A DNA stretch of 15,097 nt from an uncultured Saprospiraceae bacterium (lineage in GTDB: Bacteria > Bacteroidota > Bacteroidia > Chitinophagales > Saprospiraceae). The position numbers were made by a program, and so were the translations under genes. The notes under the pieces are model-generated. The model saw only the letters and a program-made list of their open reading frames with translations, searched no databases and was not told the DNA's origin. Below are positions 8,610-14,963 of this stretch, piece after piece. The stretch is from assembly GCA_937969485.1 (NCBI GenBank), contig CALBVQ010000174.1, positions 1 through 15,097 on the forward strand. The letters are read 5' to 3'. The first letter of the stretch is position 1. Each line of letters opens with the position of its first letter.

Positions 8610-9743
8610 ATGAAAAAATACCTAGTAGCGATCTTAGTATTAATAGGGCTGGTTTCTTTTGCGCCCGACTGGGGTTTTTTCGGTCACAGAACGATCAATG
8701 AGTATGCCTGCTATACTCTGCCGCAACGACTTTTCGCATTCTATAAACCACATATTAAGTTTGTTCGTGAACACGCAGTAGATCCTGATAAAAGGCGCTA
8801 TGCGCTTAAGAAGGAGGCTGGACGCCATTATATAGATATTGACTATTGGGGAGAAGCACCTTTTGACATTCTTCCGCGTTCTTTTGCCCCTGCATTTAAT
8901 AAGATGTTGCATGTCAGATATGAAACTGAAGCAGGAGATACGGTTCTTGTTAAATCATGTAGAACTGAGGGCAATAAAGCAATGGATTCGATTTTTTATG
9001 CAAAAATTCTAAGAGATTACTTTAGCGACGACTGGGAATTTACTTGCGAGGATCTCACCGCCGCTTTTCCTGAAATAGCAGATTGTTCACAAGCCATAGT
9101 TCATGATTCACTGACTGATTACGGTATATTGCCCTATAACTTAGTTTATACTTACAATCGATTGGTGAGTGCTTATGATGAGAAGAATATTGATCGAATT
9201 TTGAGGTATGCTTCAGACCTAGGGCATTATGTGGGAGATGCACATGTTCCCTTGCATACAACGATAAATTATAATGGGCAGCTGACTGATCAAGACGGAA
9301 TTCATGCATTTTGGGAAAGTAGATTGCCGGAATTGTTTGCGATGGATGAGTATGATTTCTTGACGGGACAAGCACGCTACGTGAACGATATAGAAAAATA
9401 CGCTTGGGATATTGTTTTAGATACACATACTCATTTAGACAGTGTATTGCTAATTGAGAAGAGATTACGAGAGACATATCCTGCTGATCTACAGAATTGC
9501 TACGAGGAGCGCTTACAGAGAACAGTAAGGGTGCAATGTAGGGAATTTGCAGAAGCATACCATCGCGAACTTGACGGAATGGTTGAAGAGCAAATGTTGA
9601 AGTCTATTTCAGCCTTGGGTAATATTTGGTATTCAGCATGGATTGATGCAGGTCAGCCGAAACTTTCCGACGCAATTCCTTATTTTATAGAGGTAGATAC
9701 CTTGAATATCAATCTTGAATATAACGATGATATCCATCACTAA
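8610..9743 (+). CDS. Zinc-dependent phospholipase C / S1-P1 nuclease-like secreted protein
   Basis: The 377-residue protein has a short cleavable-looking signal sequence (about 1-18) and then WGFFGH, where W21 and H26 match the N-terminal Trp and His zinc ligands of the S1/P1 nuclease and phospholipase C superfamily. Further likely metal ligands are H73 and D76 (RHYIDID), the cluster H206, D210, H212 and H216 (GHYVGDAHVPLH), and H232 with E236 (HAFWE). In these families three metal ions cleave phosphodiester bonds. Whether this one acts on lipids or nucleic acids cannot be decided from the sequence. It follows the DUF4340 gene by 15 bases and precedes DUF368 by eight, so co-transcription is likely. 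Confidence 0.82.
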   Translation: MKKYLVAILVLIGLVSFAPDWGFFGHRTINEYACYTLPQRLFAFYKPHIKFVREHAVDPDKRRYALKKEAGRHYIDIDYWGEAPFDILPRSFAPAFNKMLHVRYETEAGDTVLVKSCRTEGNKAMDSIFYAKILRDYFSDDWEFTCEDLTAAFPEIADCSQAIVHDSLTDYGILPYNLVYTYNRLVSAYDEKNIDRILRYASDLGHYVGDAHVPLHTTINYNGQLTDQDGIHAFWESRLPELFAMDEYDFLTGQARYVNDIEKYAWDIVLDTHTHLDSVLLIEKRLRETYPADLQNCYEERLQRTVRVQCREFAEAYHRELDGMVEEQMLKSISALGNIWYSAWIDAGQPKLSDAIPYFIEVDTLNINLEYNDDIHH

Positions 9744-9751
9744 TATCGCTT

Positions 9752-10735
9752 ATGTCTAAACAAAAGAAATTATCGCTTTCAACTGCGTTGAAGGGAATGT
9801 GTATGGGGATGGCAGAAGTTATTCCAGGAGTATCGGGTGGTACTATTGCCTTTATTACAGGAATTTATGAGCGCTTGATTAATGCAATCAAGGAATTCGA
9901 TATAGAAGCTCTAAAGTTGTTGACTAGGTTTAAGTTAATTTTATTCTTTAAAAAGATAGATGGTTTCTTTTTGTTGAGTTTGGCTGCGGGGATGTTTATC
10001 GGAATCGGTATAGGAGTTTTAGGAATCGGTCATTTACTTGAGAATTATCCTGCTCCAGTATGGGGCTTTTTCTTTGGATTAATTATTGCTTCGGCAATTT
10101 ACATTGCCCGCAAAATAGACAATTGGAATTTTGGGGTTGTTGCGGTTGCTATACTTGGTTGCGCAATAGCTTTATTGGTGACTTATTTGTCGCCAACGGA
10201 AGGTAGCGGGAATTTGATTTGGGTCTTTTTATGTGGCTGTATTGCGATTTCCGCCTTGATTTTGCCAGGAGTAAGTGGAAGTTTTATTTTGCTTCTGCTT
10301 GGTATGTACACAGTGGTAAGAGATGCAGCAGAATCAGCCTTGACGAATCAAGATCTAGGTTCAATTGTCACCTTGCTTGTTTTTATGGTAGGATGCGGTG
10401 TTGGGCTGCTTAGTTTTGCCAGGGTCATGTCGTACGCTTTTAAGAATTACAGAAATCTCACACTGGGACTGTTGACAGGATTTATGTTGGGGTCTCTCCG
10501 TAAAATATGGCCATGGAGGAACGTTGATCAATATCTGGATAAGGAAACGAATGAAATTGTTCCATATTCTGGTAGTTTTTCAAGTTTACCTGATGAGATT
10601 CAAATCTTGTCTGAGCAACTGGTATCACCTGTCGGTTATCTTGATAATCCCATGACTCTTGCTACTATTACTTGTGGAATTTTTGGCTTTGCTGTGTTGT
10701 ATGGCTTTAGTTTGGTTGAAAAAGATGAGCAATAA
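9752..10735 (+). CDS. popT: DUF368 family polyprenyl-phosphate transporter (PopT-like)
   Basis: This 327-residue, strongly hydrophobic protein belongs to DUF368. Members have been shown to move undecaprenyl phosphate from the outer to the inner face of the cytoplasmic membrane (named PopT), recycling the carrier for cell-wall synthesis. Two internal repeats are visible: EVIPGVSGGTIAFITGIY (22-39) and ALILPGVSGSFILLLLGMY (169-187), fitting an inverted-repeat membrane fold. It is the last gene of the rightward block. I see no clear terminator in the 81 bases separating it from the convergent lipoprotein gene. The link with uppP seven genes upstream is functional by family knowledge; the gene symbol is transferred from the family. 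Confidence 0.85.
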   Translation: MSKQKKLSLSTALKGMCMGMAEVIPGVSGGTIAFITGIYERLINAIKEFDIEALKLLTRFKLILFFKKIDGFFLLSLAAGMFIGIGIGVLGIGHLLENYPAPVWGFFFGLIIASAIYIARKIDNWNFGVVAVAILGCAIALLVTYLSPTEGSGNLIWVFLCGCIAISALILPGVSGSFILLLLGMYTVVRDAAESALTNQDLGSIVTLLVFMVGCGVGLLSFARVMSYAFKNYRNLTLGLLTGFMLGSLRKIWPWRNVDQYLDKETNEIVPYSGSFSSLPDEIQILSEQLVSPVGYLDNPMTLATITCGIFGFAVLYGFSLVEKDEQ

Positions 10736-10816
10736 CAAGATTGCTTTAGGGTTTCGGGAGAGAAATTCGACTACACAACTTTCCATCGACTTCTTAGGTG
10801 AAAATTAGATTGAGTT

Positions 10817-11137
10817 TTACTCTGCCATCCCTTCTTGGATCCAGCGTTCAATTAGCTCGATCGCTTCGTTACTTAATTTGTCACCACCTTTCGGCATCGG
10901 TGAAAAATTGGCTTCATGCTTAATGGCAGGAAGAAACTTAGGATTGCTGGCAAATTCTACCGTACTTTCATAGGATATGGTATTTCCGATTTCATTTCCG
11001 GGGCCGTGACAATAAAGATTACCGCAAGAACCCAATAGATCTTTAATATCCGTATTATATGATACAGGTTCAATAGACTCACACGCAATCACACCGAGCA
11101 GAAAAAGAAAGACGAAACTTATGGAGATTCGATTCAT
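10817..11137 (-). CDS. Small c-type-cytochrome-like lipoprotein with CX4CH motif
   Basis: This 106-residue protein has a lipoprotein signal peptide with lipobox LLGVIAC (lipidated C19), then a short domain with the motif C38-GNLY-C43-H44. The spacing is four residues instead of the usual two of CXXCH. M81 in SPMPKGG would be the second haem ligand, and the C-terminus (LSNEAIELIERWIQEGM) matches the last helix of small cytochrome c domains. From memory, similar CX4CH lipoproteins are common in Bacteroidota and often annotated as hypothetical or cytochrome c-like. Haem attachment is plausible but unproven. It converges on the DUF368 gene, with a repeat-rich region upstream. Electron transfer at an outer-membrane or periplasmic site is inferred. 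Confidence 0.7.
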   Translation of the reverse strand: MNRISISFVFLFLLGVIACESIEPVSYNTDIKDLLGSCGNLYCHGPGNEIGNTISYESTVEFASNPKFLPAIKHEANFSPMPKGGDKLSNEAIELIERWIQEGMAE

Positions 11138-11246
11138 AGTTTTACCTTATACACGTAGAATTCTAGGGGAAGGTTGCTTCGTCTGCAATAATAAAGGATT
11201 AAGTTTTGGAGTTCTTGAGCTGTTTGCTGATATGTGGGCGGTTGGT

Positions 11247-11271
11247 TTTTTTGGCTTCCGCCAAAAGAAAA
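11247..11271. repeat. Left arm of a 25-bp perfect inverted repeat
   Basis: This 25-base sequence recurs as its exact reverse complement at 11778-11802. The arm is itself a hairpin: TTTTGGC-TTCC-GCCAAAA (11249-11266). The T-run is on the 5' side and A-run on the 3' side of the stem, so it is not a canonical terminator on this strand. Similar GGCTTCCGCC hairpins are, from memory, frequent in Bacteroidota intergenic DNA. Confidence 0.75.
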
Positions 11272-11326
11272 TGTTCAATCTCCTAAATTCTTGCTTTTTT
11301 TACCTTAAGTGAGGACGCGTGTTATG

Positions 11327-11348
11327 TTTTTTGGCTGTAGCCAAAAAA
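11327..11348. repeat. Perfect 10-bp-stem hairpin
   Basis: TTTTTTGGCT and AGCCAAAAAA pair perfectly around a two-base GT loop. It shares the TTTTGGC/GCCAAAA stem of the arms at 11247-11271 and 11778-11802 but has a different loop, so it appears to be a third, diverged member of that hairpin family. Confidence 0.7.
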
Positions 11349-11393
11349 TACAAGGCCATTGGAGTTCGTCCTATTTCATGAATACTATAGCTT

Positions 11394-11404
11394 ATACCAA
11401 TTCT
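11394..11404 (+). repeat. ATACCAATTCT repeat motif, copy 1
   Basis: The 11-base sequence ATACCAATTCT occurs here and again at 14874-14884 and 14964-14974, all outside genes. The third copy starts a structured element, so this one may be a remnant end of the same family. Confidence 0.5.
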
Positions 11405-11430
11405 ATTTTTTTGGGTGTCACTTCAGAACA

Positions 11431-11492
11431 AACCCGATTTATGTATCTATTCGGTTTTCGTCATGAGCGCTTGAACCCAAATTATCAATTAG
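11431..11492 (+). repeat. Decayed copy of the AACCCGAA-type element
   Basis: AACCCGAT at 11431 and GGTTTTCGTCATGAGCGCTT at 11453-11472 match the left part of the copies at 11607 and 14683 with few changes. A second start-like piece, AACCCAAATTATCAATTAG, begins at 11474. It looks like a degenerate or partly duplicated copy. Confidence 0.5.
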
Positions 11493-11606
11493 AAAATTTA
11501 TGACGTCTTGAACTTCCTGCGAAATATATGGCTTCGCTAATTTTCACTCATTTATCGTAGCAATGTTATACCTCATTCAAAAAAACTCATATTTCATTGG
11601 CAATTC

Positions 11607-11766
11607 AACCCGAATTATGCATTAGGTTTTCGTCATGAGAGCTTAAAATGCAAGAAGAATGGGATTTCAACAGTTCTTATGAAGCGCAAGCGTGGTCACC
11701 ATCACGGCTAGCATTAAAAGAGCTGGACGTTCCCATTGTCGAAGCAGTTTCAGCTCGTAATAGATA
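11607..11766 (+). repeat. AACCCGAA-type repeat element, long copy lacking its right end
   Basis: It begins AACCCGAATTATGCATTAGG (11607-11626), continues with GGTTTTCGTCATGAGAGCTT (11625-11644), and ends with a block containing GAAGCAGTTTCAGCTCGTAA followed by TAGATA. The same blocks, in the same order and orientation, occur at 14683-14795. This copy is about 47 bases longer in the middle, and the terminal inverted repeat seen in the other copy is missing at its right end. No transposase is encoded. Confidence 0.75.
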
Positions 11767-11777
11767 CTTTCTATCCT

Positions 11778-11802
11778 TTTTCTTTTGGCGGAAGCCAAAA
11801 AA
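11778..11802. repeat. Right arm of the 25-bp perfect inverted repeat
   Basis: This is the exact reverse complement of 11247-11271 and is itself a hairpin (TTTTGGC-GGAA-GCCAAAA). With the left arm it brackets 556 bp that contain the middle hairpin and the AACCCGAA-type copies. The arms could be the termini of one composite element, or two independent copies of a common hairpin repeat in opposite orientation. Confidence 0.75.
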
Positions 11803-11849
11803 CCTTTAATAGCTTAACAACTTACAGCTCACTGCTCACTAGCTCACCG

Positions 11850-12377
11850 CTACTTGCAGTCCCTGATTAATCGAAAATAGGTAATATCTTCCGCTGTATA
11901 TTTCTCCTTTTTACTAAAGCCTGCCTTATGATAGGCCTTGATCGCTCTGTCGTTTTCTGGATGAACGTCTATGAAGATAGACTTAACATGATACTTCGAT
12001 TCGAGATATGAACTCATTAACTTCACTGCACTTGAACCATAACCTTTGGACCAATTCTCTTTGCTGTAGATTATGATATCAATCTCTACATTAGCATCCT
12101 TGATTTCATTGTAGTTAATCTGACCGATTTTATCTCCGCCTTCTATGATGTGAAAACAACGCCCCTTATTGTTCTTGAAATCAGTAAAATAGTATTCTTC
12201 GAAGTCTTTGAAAAAGGTTGCTTTGTCAGGAATAGTCTCTCCTAAATGTGGTCCATACCAATAATCTGTTGCATCAGAGCCAGTTGCCTGCTTGAAAAAG
12301 AACTCCTTCTCATCTACTTGTATAGGTAAGAGTTCAACATACTTGCCTTTGATTAGCTCTTCGATAACTCGTTTATT
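11850..12377 (-). pseudogene. GNAT family N-acetyltransferase lacking a usual start codon
   Basis: The minus strand reads without a stop for 175 codons, from just after a TAA (12378-12380) to TAG (11850-11852). The protein is a full-length GNAT acetyltransferase, a family that moves an acetyl group from acetyl-CoA to an amine. It has a beta-rich N-terminus (KGKYVELLPIQ), the acetyl-CoA pyrophosphate-loop motif SKGYG (110-114) and the C-terminal HPENDRAIKAYHKAGF (139-154). No ATG, GTG or TTG occurs in frame before about residue 118. The sequence just after the stop, AAT AAA CGA, would become ATG AAA CGA if a single G were restored, so a one-base deletion in the start codon is the simplest explanation. 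It lies 27 bases downstream of clpX on the same strand with no terminator between. It could be a recent pseudogene, use a rare start codon such as ATC, or reflect a sequencing error. The substrate cannot be told. Confidence 0.75.
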
Positions 12378-12404
12378 TTAGACCTAAATATAGAAATATA
12401 TGAC

Positions 12405-13643
12405 TTAGCTTACCTTACGCAATTTGGAAAGTTTACTTTTCCCTAACTGCTCGATTGCGTAATCCGTAGAAACTTTAAATTTTTTCACTGTATCGTCACT
12501 AGGCAGCTCGTACATCGCATCCGTAAGGATGGCTTCACAAATACTTCTTAAGCCCCTGGCTCCCAACTTATAATCAAGCGCCTTTTCAGCAATAAATTCT
12601 ATCGCTTCTTTACTGAACTCTAATTCTATCCCTTCCAATTTGAAAAGCATCTCATATTGCTTTAATAAAGCATTTTTCGGCTCACTAAGAATCAACATCA
12701 GTGTAGCTTTATCCAAAGGATCAAGGTAAGTCAACACTGGAACCCTTCCTATCAATTCAGGAATTAAACCAAATGACTTTAGATCTTGATGTGTAACGTA
12801 TTGTAGTAAATTCTCTTGATCTACTCTTTCTTCTTCGTCGTGATTAAAACCAATTACCTGAGTATTCATCCTACGTGCAATATTCTTAGTAATACCGTCA
12901 AATGCACCTCCACAGATAAACAAGATATTTCTCGTGTCCACCTTGATCATTTTCTGTTCAGGATGCTTACGACCTCCTTGTGGTGGAACATTTACTTCCG
13001 TTCCTTCAAGCATTTTTAACATTGCTTGTTGAACTCCTTCCCCACTTACATCTCTTGTGATTGATGGATTATCGTTCTTTCGCGCAATCTTATCAATCTC
13101 ATCGATATATACTATCCCTCGCTGTGCTGCTTCTACATTATAATCGCATGCTTGCAATAATCTGCTTAACATACTCTCTACATCTTCACCTACATATCCA
13201 GCCTCAGTAAACACGGTTGCATCTACTATCGTAAACGGAACATCCAGATAACTCGCGATCGTCTTAGCCAATAAAGTCTTTCCAGTCCCTGTTTCTCCTA
13301 CAAATAAGATATTCGATTTCTCAATCTTTACCCCATCTGTTGATTTGAAATTCAATCTCTTATAGTGATTATATACTGCAACACTTAAATACTTCTTAGC
13401 CTCTACTTGTCCAATGATGTATTCATCAAGGTATGTCTTAATTCCTATCGGAGTTAGATCATTCGGCATTGCAAATGAAGAAGTTTCTAATTCTTCTCTA
13501 CTTCCTACCTCTTCCTTGATAATGTCAGCCGCTTGATCAACACATACCTCACAGATATGCCCGTCTATTCCAGCGATTAAAATCATCGCTTCTTTCTTAT
13601 CTCGCCCACAAAAAGAGCATCTATAATTCGATTTTGACTTCAT
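12405..13643 (-). CDS. clpX: ATP-dependent Clp protease ATP-binding subunit ClpX
   Basis: ClpX is a hexameric AAA+ unfoldase that feeds tagged or damaged proteins into ClpP. I chose the ATG at 13643 (412 residues, beginning MKSKSNYRCSFCG) because it places the zinc-finger cysteines near the N-terminus as in other ClpX proteins. In-frame ATGs at 13658 and 13703 would add residues unlike the family. Visible in order: zinc finger C9, C12, C31, C34; Walker A GETGTGKT (116-123); pore-1 loop GYVG (149-152); Walker B IVYIDEIDK (177-185); RKH pore loop (225-227); and the ClpP-docking IGF loop (264-266). All key residues are intact. It lies downstream of clpP, separated by a terminator, so it probably also has its own promoter. 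The upstream region holds inverted repeats. Confidence 0.97.
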   Translation of the reverse strand: MKSKSNYRCSFCGRDKKEAMILIAGIDGHICEVCVDQAADIIKEEVGSREELETSSFAMPNDLTPIGIKTYLDEYIIGQVEAKKYLSVAVYNHYKRLNFKSTDGVKIEKSNILFVGETGTGKTLLAKTIASYLDVPFTIVDATVFTEAGYVGEDVESMLSRLLQACDYNVEAAQRGIVYIDEIDKIARKNDNPSITRDVSGEGVQQAMLKMLEGTEVNVPPQGGRKHPEQKMIKVDTRNILFICGGAFDGITKNIARRMNTQVIGFNHDEEERVDQENLLQYVTHQDLKSFGLIPELIGRVPVLTYLDPLDKATLMLILSEPKNALLKQYEMLFKLEGIELEFSKEAIEFIAEKALDYKLGARGLRSICEAILTDAMYELPSDDTVKKFKVSTDYAIEQLGKSKLSKLRKVS

Positions 13644-13702
13644 GTCCTTCTTTTTCATTCTTATTGTTACTATAGAGACACCATTTGACCTACAAAGTCC
13701 CA

Positions 13703-13728
13703 ATAAAAGTTACTTTATTAACTTTTAT
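13703..13728 (-). promoter_or_regulatory. 10-bp perfect inverted repeat upstream of clpX
   Basis: ATAAAAGTTA (13703-13712) and TAACTTTTAT (13719-13728) are perfect inverted repeats around a six-base spacer, centred about 70 bases before the chosen clpX start. It could be an operator for a dimeric regulator or a 5'-leader hairpin. It is not followed by a T-run suited to a terminator for clpP. No regulator is identified. Confidence 0.45.
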
Positions 13729-13809
13729 CCCTGATGTCACTTCTATTAAGTACACCTTAATAACCTGTTTTTCTTACTAATAGTATGAAAATCAGCTTAT
13801 TTGGTTGCT

Positions 13810-13827
13810 CAAAAGTAGCAATTGCTA
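13810..13827 (-). promoter_or_regulatory. Candidate clpX promoter box overlapping a 12-bp palindrome
   Basis: On the minus strand TACTTTTG (13810-13817) fits the Bacteroidota -7 consensus TAnnTTTG. It overlaps the perfect palindrome TAGCAATTGCTA (13816-13827). It lies just past the clpP terminator and would give a clpX leader of about 160 bases. A matching TTG -33 box is not evident, so confidence is low. Confidence 0.3.
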
Positions 13828-13838
13828 TTCATTTAAAT

Positions 13839-13868
13839 AAAAAAGCCCGAAAGTTTTAACCTTCAGGC
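13839..13868 (-). terminator. Intrinsic terminator after clpP
   Basis: On the minus strand GCCTGAAGG and CTTTCGGGC (13860-13868 and 13845-13853) form a nine-pair stem with two G-T wobbles and a six-base loop, directly followed by six T. It starts 24 bases after the clpP stop codon and is a textbook rho-independent terminator. Confidence 0.85.
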
Positions 13869-13892
13869 TATTAAAACTTAGTACGCTAAATT

Positions 13893-14594
13893 TTAAGATT
13901 TAGCTTCTGTTCTAGATAAAACTTCATCTACCAAACCATACTCTTTGGCTTCAGGAGCTGTCATCCATCGATCTCTTAGACAATCTTTCTCGATCGTTTC
14001 GAAATCCTTATCTGTATGTACTGTGTATATTTCATACAACTCATTTCTCAGATCTTTTATCAAGTTGTAACTGATTTCCATATCTGTGAACTGACCTTGC
14101 ATTCCTCCACTTGGTTGGTGAATCATCACTCTACTGTGAGGCAAACATGTTCTCTTTCCTTTGGTTCCTGCACATAATAGGATAGATCCCATCGAAGCTG
14201 CAAGACCTGTACATATTGTTCCTATGTCTGGCGATACATATTGCATTGTATCATAAATTCCCATTCCTGCAATCACTGAGCCTCCTGGAGAATTGATAAA
14301 CATTTGAATATCTCTCTTAGGGTCTGTAGACTCCAAAAACAGTAACTGAGCCTGAATTACATTGGCTACATAATCATTAACTGGTACGCCCATGAAAATA
14401 ATCCTGTCCATCATTAATCGAGAAAATACATCCATAGATGCAACATTCATCTGTCTCTCCTCAATTACATGTGGTGTGAAACCTGTTATGTTAGGAGCTG
14501 TCCCACCTGCAGATTCCATATATTTTTCTAAATGCATACCGCTCATTCCCATGTGCTTAGTAGCATACTTTTTAAATTCATTTTGATCAAACAT
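13893..14594 (-). CDS. clpP: ATP-dependent Clp protease proteolytic subunit ClpP
   Basis: ClpP is the serine peptidase that forms a 14-subunit barrel and degrades proteins delivered by ClpX. The catalytic triad is S134 (GLAASMGS), H159 (SRVMIHQPSGG) and D208 (DRWM). The spacing of 25 and 49 residues is identical to E. coli ClpP (97/122/171). The oxyanion-region motif INSPGGSV (100-107) is present. At 233 residues it carries an N-terminal extension of roughly 35 residues before the TPHVIEE block, which may be a propeptide; the ATG at 14594 is the most upstream start. It is followed by a terminator and then clpX. In many Bacteroidota tig precedes clpP, but here the 500 bases upstream hold no gene. 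Confidence 0.97.
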   Translation of the reverse strand: MFDQNEFKKYATKHMGMSGMHLEKYMESAGGTAPNITGFTPHVIEERQMNVASMDVFSRLMMDRIIFMGVPVNDYVANVIQAQLLFLESTDPKRDIQMFINSPGGSVIAGMGIYDTMQYVSPDIGTICTGLAASMGSILLCAGTKGKRTCLPHSRVMIHQPSGGMQGQFTDMEISYNLIKDLRNELYEIYTVHTDKDFETIEKDCLRDRWMTAPEAKEYGLVDEVLSRTEAKS

Positions 14595-14621
14595 TCTTTT
14601 ATATTTAATGAAATAAACAAT

Positions 14622-14635
14622 CCTTCGATCGAAGG
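14622..14635. promoter_or_regulatory. Perfect 14-bp palindrome upstream of clpP
   Basis: CCTTCGATCGAAGG is a perfect palindrome ending 27 bases before the clpP ATG. Its position suits an operator for a dimeric repressor or a short hairpin in the 5' leader. The sequence differs from the inverted repeats ahead of clpX. No regulator is assigned. Confidence 0.45.
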
Positions 14636-14682
14636 CATAAAACCAAATTTGTTTTGAAGTCGCTTTCTAGCAACTCTGGTCT

Positions 14683-14816
14683 AACCCGAATTATGCATTA
14701 GGTTTTCATCATGCGAGCTTAAAATGCAAAGAGAATGGTAGCTCAAAAGAGCGGGATATTCCCATTATCGAAGCAGTTTCAGCTCGTAATAGATATCTTA
14801 ATTCATATTTCGGGTT
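14683..14816 (+). mobile_element. 134-bp MITE-like element with terminal inverted repeats
   Basis: It begins AACCCGAATTATGCATTAGG (14683-14702) and ends with a sequence whose reverse complement is AACCCGAAATATGAATTAAG (14797-14816), matching at 17 of 20 positions. Between lie GGTTTTCATCATGCGAGCTT and a right block with GAAGCAGTTTCAGCTCGTAA. The internal blocks recur in the same order at 11607-11766. Short length, terminal inverted repeats, absence of coding and more than one copy fit a non-autonomous miniature transposable element. Target-site duplications are not obvious and no cognate transposase is in the window. Confidence 0.6.
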
Positions 14817-14873
14817 GAAATTCGAAACGAATATAATAATTAACGGTATACCCTCACAATTGTTTCTACTATA

Positions 14874-14884
14874 ATACCAATTCT
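14874..14884 (+). repeat. ATACCAATTCT repeat motif, copy 2
   Basis: This copy is preceded by TA, as is the copy at 14964, giving TAATACCAATTCT in both. It lies 90 bases before that copy and may be a solitary end of the same repeat family. Confidence 0.5.
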
Positions 14885-14963
14885 TGTTGTAGATGCCTGA
14901 AATAGATTGCGAACTATTAATTCGAATTCTTGGTGTGATCTGCCGTTCCTCTGCGAATCTCTA

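Larger units (their letters stand above)
11138..11849. other. Repeat-rich intergenic region
   Basis: This 710-base stretch holds no convincing gene. The short open frames in it have no family features and run through repeats. It contains a 25-bp inverted-repeat pair, a further perfect hairpin, an ATACCAATTCT motif, and one good plus one decayed copy of an AACCCGAA-type element, each listed separately. It looks like an accumulation site for small non-autonomous repeats. Confidence 0.7.

Noticed and set aside
11121..11503. Two short plus-strand frames in the intergenic region
   Set aside because: They run through the GGC-hairpin and AACCCGAA repeats, with compositions dictated by those repeats and no recognisable start context.
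11431..11766. Possible CRISPR array from recurring blocks
   Set aside because: Copies are few, unequal in length and irregularly spaced, with no cas genes.
11778..11802. Hairpin read as a terminator of the GNAT frame
   Set aside because: It is 48 bases beyond the stop, but on the minus strand the stem is followed by A-rich DNA (AGAAAAAGG) instead of a T-run.
13644..13703. Longer N-terminus for ClpX starting at 13703 or 13658
   Set aside because: The added residues are unlike ClpX; the ATG at 13643 puts the zinc finger at the family-typical place, and the 13703 start would overlap the inverted repeat.
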